From an uncultured Bacilli bacterium (lineage in GTDB: Bacteria > Bacillota_I > Bacilli_A > RF39 > UBA660): 8,951 bases of DNA. Location of the stretch: contig CATKEA010000127.1 in assembly GCA_949746915.1 (NCBI GenBank), positions 1 through 8,951 of the forward strand, read 5' to 3'. Positions 5,475 to 8,951 of the stretch are shown piece by piece. The position numbers were made by a program, and so were the translations under genes. The notes below the pieces were generated by a model. The model worked only from the letters and a program-made list of their open reading frames with translations. It did no database searches and was not told the origin of the DNA. Each line of letters starts with the position of its first letter. The first letter of the stretch is position 1.

Positions 5475-7511
5475 AGAAATCATACCTTTAGGAGAAAGTC
5501 TTCTACGTTTTACAGCTTTTGAAACAGAAGAATCCCCATTAGGTTCTTGATTTTCTCCAGTTGTACCATTATGTGATGCTGAAGTACAAGACACAATCTC
5601 CTTTTCTTCTTTTAAATCATAAAATCCAACCACTGGCTGTTCTTCAACGATATCTGCACCAACCATTGAAGCTTCATCACTACTATCACTATCTTGTTTT
5701 TTAACTTGCGTTAAACTACTATTTGACATAGCTCTATTACTATCAAAAGAACTAGTAAAAGAAGACAAAAATTTTTCTTTTTCAGAAGAAGTCATAACAT
5801 TAGAACTAGTTATATTATCTGATACTATAGTTTTAAAATTATTACTAATACCTTTTTCATTTCTTAAATCTGACTTTGAAGCTACTTCTGATATTGCTTT
5901 AACTGTCTTTTTCTTTATCTTAGCTGAAGTTTGAACAGAATTAATTTCCTTAATACCTCTTTGAACATCTTCCCTGTTATCTTCAAGATTTTTTAATGCC
6001 TTTTTTGGATCATCAAGATAAAAAGCCAATTCTCTTCTATATCTACTAGTTCTCATTTTCTTAAGAGCACTAGATTCAATTTGTCTAATTCTTTCTCTTG
6101 TAACGCCATAATTCAAAGCAATATAGTCTAGTTTTTCTACTCGTCCAGTTTTAAATCCAAAACGATATAAAAGAACTTCTCTTTCTTTATCAGTTAAGTT
6201 TACTTTTTCCAAAACATCAAATATCTTTTCAGTCAATTGATTTTGAAAAATATTTTCAACAACTTCATTTTCCAATAACACATCACTAGCAACATAATCT
6301 CCTAAAGAATCTGAATCTGAATCGTCACTAATGTTCTGTTCAAGAGATACCACACTTGTTTTAGCATTAACTACATCTGTAATTTTAGCAAGAGTCCAAT
6401 GTAAATATTCAGCAAGTTCAAATAATTCAGGATCTCTTCCAAAATCTTCTTTTAATTTATTAAATGCATTATTATATGTAATAAAAGCCTCATTAAGCCA
6501 ATATGGAAATTTAATTTTAGAACGCTCTAATGTAACATTTCTTGTTATACTTTGCCTAATCCAACATGTGGCATAAGATGAAAATTTATAACCCGAATAA
6601 GGATCGTATTTTTCAATAGCATCATATAAACCAAGATTTCCATATTGAACTAAATCAAGAAAATCAACACCAGACTTAACATAACCTCTAACAATACTCA
6701 CTACTAATCGTAAATTACTTTCAACAAGCTTATTTCTAACGTCCTCATTACCATCACGATATTCAATAAATAATAATAATTCTTCTAATTGACTTAGTAC
6801 TGGATATTTAGATAATTCATTAAGATACATGTTAACTGAATCAAGACTAAAACAAACAGATTCAGCATTTGAAACACCCACATCATCTTGAAAAGAATTT
6901 GCATCTATTTTAATACTATTTTCTTTACAATAAAGTTCTACCAACATAGAAGTAACTATTCCTTGAGATATTCCATATACCTTATCATGCTTTATCTTAC
7001 CATCATCACTAGATAACTTAATTAAAGTCTCAACTATTTCATGTACTATCTCATTATGAAATATTTTATCAAGTAAAGAATATGATGGTACTATCTTCAA
7101 CATTAAATATAATATATCAATTCGCTCTAACAAATTAATACAAGATTCTTCTTCACTTATATTATAATTATTTAACTGAGAATTAATAAAACGATTAGTA
7201 ATATTATAAATCTCTTCCTCAGAATAACAACTAATAAACTCCCTCAATTTGCTAAGAATATTTTTTTTATAATATGGTTCAAAGAAAAGGTTATTAACAT
7301 TTTTTTCAGAACGATCATGTTTTAGTTGCTCATACTCTTTATATAAAACTTTATATGATTCATTCAAAAAGACTTCTTTTTCTTCTTCAGTTTTAAAAAC
7401 AAAACTATACTTGCCAATCGTCTTTTCTTGAATAATAAGTAAACATTCTTTTATTTTATCATAATCATTATTTTTTATAGCATTTTCTAATATACATGCA
7501 CTTTTTTTCAT
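4290..7511 (-). CDS. Sigma-70 family factor with long repeat-bearing C-terminal tail
   Basis: A 1073-residue RNA polymerase sigma factor, about twice to three times the usual length. From the ATG at 7511: an unrecognised helical extension (1-220), region 1.2 (about 222-254, MYLNELSKYPVLSQLEE), region 2 (257-327) with core-binding LVQYGNLGL and the DNA-binding YKFSSYATCWIRQSIT, region 3 (331-392), and region 4 (434-490) with LTDKEREVLLYRFG and the helix-turn-helix GVTRERIRQIESSALKKM. This is the group 1/2 architecture, but the segment after region 2.4 reads SKIKFPYWLNE instead of the usual RxIRxPxH, so the protein is divergent. A Ser/Asp-rich linker (500-678) leads to four basic repeats (680-1059). 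The ATG at 7511 is preferred over the GTG at 7520 because AGGGGTG (7524-7518) sits six bases before it and covers that GTG. The gene has its own promoter and may continue by frameshift to about 1360 residues. Whether it is the main or an alternative sigma factor cannot be told from this window. Confidence 0.9.
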   Translation of the reverse strand: MKKSACILENAIKNNDYDKIKECLLIIQEKTIGKYSFVFKTEEEKEVFLNESYKVLYKEYEQLKHDRSEKNVNNLFFEPYYKKNILSKLREFISCYSEEEIYNITNRFINSQLNNYNISEEESCINLLERIDILYLMLKIVPSYSLLDKIFHNEIVHEIVETLIKLSSDDGKIKHDKVYGISQGIVTSMLVELYCKENSIKIDANSFQDDVGVSNAESVCFSLDSVNMYLNELSKYPVLSQLEELLLFIEYRDGNEDVRNKLVESNLRLVVSIVRGYVKSGVDFLDLVQYGNLGLYDAIEKYDPYSGYKFSSYATCWIRQSITRNVTLERSKIKFPYWLNEAFITYNNAFNKLKEDFGRDPELFELAEYLHWTLAKITDVVNAKTSVVSLEQNISDDSDSDSLGDYVASDVLLENEVVENIFQNQLTEKIFDVLEKVNLTDKEREVLLYRFGFKTGRVEKLDYIALNYGVTRERIRQIESSALKKMRTSRYRRELAFYLDDPKKALKNLEDNREDVQRGIKEINSVQTSAKIKKKTVKAISEVASKSDLRNEKGISNNFKTIVSDNITSSNVMTSSEKEKFLSSFTSSFDSNRAMSNSSLTQVKKQDSDSSDEASMVGADIVEEQPVVGFYDLKEEKEIVSCTSASHNGTTGENQEPNGDSSVSKAVKRRRLSPKGMISLKETFSLVDDEILDKFISEMTEKQQKIIAKRGVIPLDDKERNVYNANIIPKIKRKIAKEVAKGNIDEEVLNVYSIEPDKSNKRRTKRFNNRAYVNNNYGATLFETFSMIDKSILDNIISTFPEEHQAIINKRETDRLSDSERITYFSTILKKVKRRLATEVALGNLSDEILEIYKIKPDVNTLKAIEKSNRQAESLKSNGRRLSLRQTFSKIEDEVFDRLLLSLTPEQQEIVKKRESGDKLSKNENTIYFIIVRKVKREIVKEVCLGNLSKDILDEYNITTTETIMDQINGKKVSRTIEGLTLKQAFSKIDESLLDAMILELSEKQQAVVAKRESGIKFTTKERNLYFGGVIYNIKRKIAREVANGNISDEMLSEYNIEPYTSSRKTSKEKNII
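4299..4306 (-). other. A7 slippery tract joining the two sigma-factor reading frames
   Basis: On the minus strand seven A residues (4306-4300) are followed by T, so the zero frame reads GAA AAA AAT with the heptamer A AAA AAT, a permitted -1 slip site. The zero-frame stop TAA is only two codons further (4292-4290). Slipping back one base, or one extra A in the mRNA or genome, continues into TAT AAT TTA and the fifth repeat. I see no upstream ribosome-binding-like stimulator and no strong downstream stem, so efficient ribosomal frameshifting is not assured. Confidence 0.55.
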
Positions 7512-7544
7512 ATGCCACACCCCTAAAAAAACAATTTGTCTTAC

Positions 7545-7573
7545 ATTATATCATAAAAATGCTAATTTGTTAA
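7545..7573 (-). promoter_or_regulatory. Promoter of the sigma-factor gene
   Basis: TTAACA (7573-7568) and a consensus TATAAT (7550-7545) on the minus strand are 17 bases apart. The start of transcription would be near 7538, giving a leader of about 27 bases that contains the AGGGGTG ribosome binding site. The -35 box lies inside the last codons of the upstream deacetylase gene. No terminator separates the two genes, so read-through from upstream is also possible. Confidence 0.76.
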
Positions 7574-8951
7574 CATTTTTTTTAATTTATCAACACTGGT
7601 ATCATTATAAATAACAAACCGTGGTAAATTATATTTATCACTATTCATGGTTGATACAATATTTCCTCCACCAAAAGCAACTTGAAAGCCTGCTTCTTCA
7701 ACTGTCTTTCTAACTGCACTATTAGAAGCATAAAATGGATAACAAAAAGCCTTTTTAGTACCTAATCTTTCACTTGAAGCATTTAAATCATTAAGTAATT
7801 CTTCTTTTGATAAAAGAAACGTTTTTACTCCACAATCATTTTTATTACAATAATCTCTATGATGCAAATCATGACCATGTGAATAAATTTCTAAATATTT
7901 ACTTGTTTGATACTTTTCTAACTCCCACCAACCAGATATTAAAAATAACGTAACAGGAACTTTATATTCATCTAATATTTTAGGAAGTATATCATGAGAT
8001 CCCATAGCACCATCATCAACAGTAAGCAAAACAGATTTTTCTGGTATACTTATTCTACCATATAAAAAATCAATATATTCACTCATTCTAAGTATATAAT
8101 AATTATTATCAATCATATAATCAAGATGTTCTTTAAAAAGCTTATCACTTATACAAATAGACTGACCACAAGTATTAAAACTACCCTCGTTATAGAAAAA
8201 ATGATAATTTAAAACTGGAACTTTTTGCTTAATATTTACTTTTATATCTTTCAAATTAATCATATTTTCTATTCTTTCAGTATTAAAACTATCAGTCACC
8301 AAAAACTCTTTTACACTATTATTACCCTTTATTTCAGAAACAAGATTAACATTATATTTTTTTAATAGTTCACTAATATTAGTTATATCTTTATCATAAA
8401 CAAGAATAACTAAATTATTAGAATCTTTAAAATATAGTTTTTTTTCAAGATAAAACTGATATTCTTCACTTGTAAGAGTATGTATACCTTTACTTTTCAA
8501 AATATTTAAAAACTCATCAAATCTTTCATATGTCAAACACAAAGTATCAAAACACTCATCACTAATATTATTAAACTTTAAAACAGGAATTTTCTCTTTA
8601 TATTTATCCTGACTTTCAACATTATCTAAAATACTATCTTTATCAACATAAAAATCTTGAAGCAAATATCTAACTAAATACTTATCATCATAACTAATTA
8701 TGACATCAAACTCTTTCTCATCAAATAATTTTAAACTACCATTGTCATTATACAAAGTAGTATCTTTCTTAGTTTTTATTTTAATAATACTCTGATAATT
8801 AGATATATCTAAAGCCAATATATTATTATTACACTTTTTTATATCAGTATATTTAACATAATAATCAGAATCTTTTATTTTAAAATATTCTTCTTTAAAA
8901 TTATCCTCTATTTTTTCTAAAACTACTGTAAGTTTACCTTCTCCAACTTTA
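7562..8951 (-). CDS. Polysaccharide deacetylase (NodB/CE4) with SH3-like N-terminal segments, 5' end outside window
   Basis: The frame is open to the right edge, giving 462 visible residues; a TTG at 8818 is not a convincing start because coding sequence of the same character continues upstream. C-terminal catalytic domain: PVLNYHFF opens it, TVDDG (310-314, coordinates about 8023-8009) carries the catalytic and metal-binding aspartates, SHGHDLHH (357-364) supplies the two metal-binding histidines spaced as in the SHTYDMH type, CYPF and the closing LPRF complete it. All key residues are present, so it should remove acetyl groups from a cell-surface glycan or peptidoglycan; the substrate is unknown. 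Before it lies a weak copy of the first half of the same domain (about residues 121-191), and before that two SH3-like strands blocks (FKIKDSDYYVKYTDIKK; then TTLYNDNGSL to DFYVDKDSI) of the kind that bind cell wall. A signal peptide or membrane anchor would lie beyond the edge. It ends 50 bases before the sigma-factor start. Confidence 0.87.
   Translation of the reverse strand, partial: KVGEGKLTVVLEKIEDNFKEEYFKIKDSDYYVKYTDIKKCNNNILALDISNYQSIIKIKTKKDTTLYNDNGSLKLFDEKEFDVIISYDDKYLVRYLLQDFYVDKDSILDNVESQDKYKEKIPVLKFNNISDECFDTLCLTYERFDEFLNILKSKGIHTLTSEEYQFYLEKKLYFKDSNNLVILVYDKDITNISELLKKYNVNLVSEIKGNNSVKEFLVTDSFNTERIENMINLKDIKVNIKQKVPVLNYHFFYNEGSFNTCGQSICISDKLFKEHLDYMIDNNYYILRMSEYIDFLYGRISIPEKSVLLTVDDGAMGSHDILPKILDEYKVPVTLFLISGWWELEKYQTSKYLEIYSHGHDLHHRDYCNKNDCGVKTFLLSKEELLNDLNASSERLGTKKAFCYPFYASNSAVRKTVEEAGFQVAFGGGNIVSTMNSDKYNLPRFVIYNDTSVDKLKKMLTN

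Noticed and set aside
5335..5550. Plus-strand open frames inside the sigma-factor gene (also 6331-6576) and 2884-3078 across prp/rplU
   Set aside because: They are antisense to well supported coding regions, have no ribosome binding site and no recognisable protein features.
7512..7520. GTG at 7520 as start of the sigma factor
   Set aside because: This GTG is part of the AGGGGTG ribosome binding site that is correctly spaced for the ATG at 7511.
1..8951. Alternative genetic code with TGA as tryptophan
   Set aside because: Stops used are all TAA or TAG, which raised the question, but the tryptophan codons checked are TGG and the proteins are full length under the standard code.
1..8951. Mobile element or tRNA gene
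   Set aside because: No transposase, integrase, terminal inverted repeats with duplications, or cloverleaf sequence was found on either strand.

Overview
The window is very AT-rich with short intergenic gaps, strong Shine-Dalgarno sites, sigma-A-type promoters and TAA/TAG stops. The block rplU-prp-rpmA-obg, with an L27 that carries a cleavable N-terminal leader and its dedicated cysteine protease next door, places it in the Bacillota. The AT content, the single Flp-like pilin and the very long, divergent sigma factor suggest an uncultured gut-type Bacilli lineage (RF39 or a relative). That lineage call is inference from general knowledge, not a search result. Tryptophan codons that were inspected are TGG, so the standard bacterial code fits.

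Layout, left to right. A leftward pair (type IVb/Flp-like prepilin, then a DUF1653 protein) ends at a small intrinsic terminator near the left edge. A divergent promoter region at 552-602, in which the two -35 boxes overlap almost completely, drives this pair leftward and a DUF192 protein rightward. The DUF192 gene and the leftward ribosomal operon converge on a bidirectional terminator at about 937-982. The operon rplU (L21), prp, rpmA (L27), terminator-like hairpin, obg reads leftward from a near-consensus promoter at 3361-3389. Its ~100-base leader is a candidate L21 leader that can pair with the rplU ribosome binding site.

The right half, also leftward, holds the unusual material. A sigma-70 family factor of about 1073 residues (4290-7511) has full regions 1.2, 2, 3 and 4, flanked by a ~220-residue helical N-terminal extension and a ~580-residue C-terminal tail. 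The tail has four copies of a ~78-residue basic repeat. The gene stops just after an A7 tract, but the -1 frame continues with a fifth repeat copy and ends in what looks like a second sigma region-4-like domain (3430-4299). The two parts would join through -1 slippage, an A7/A8 length change or a sequence error into a protein of about 1360 residues. Upstream is a polysaccharide deacetylase, cut by the right edge, with SH3-like segments and a degenerate partial duplication of its own catalytic domain.

The most interesting signal is this repeat-tailed sigma factor and its frameshift junction. Functions for its tail are not known to me and are marked as inference.
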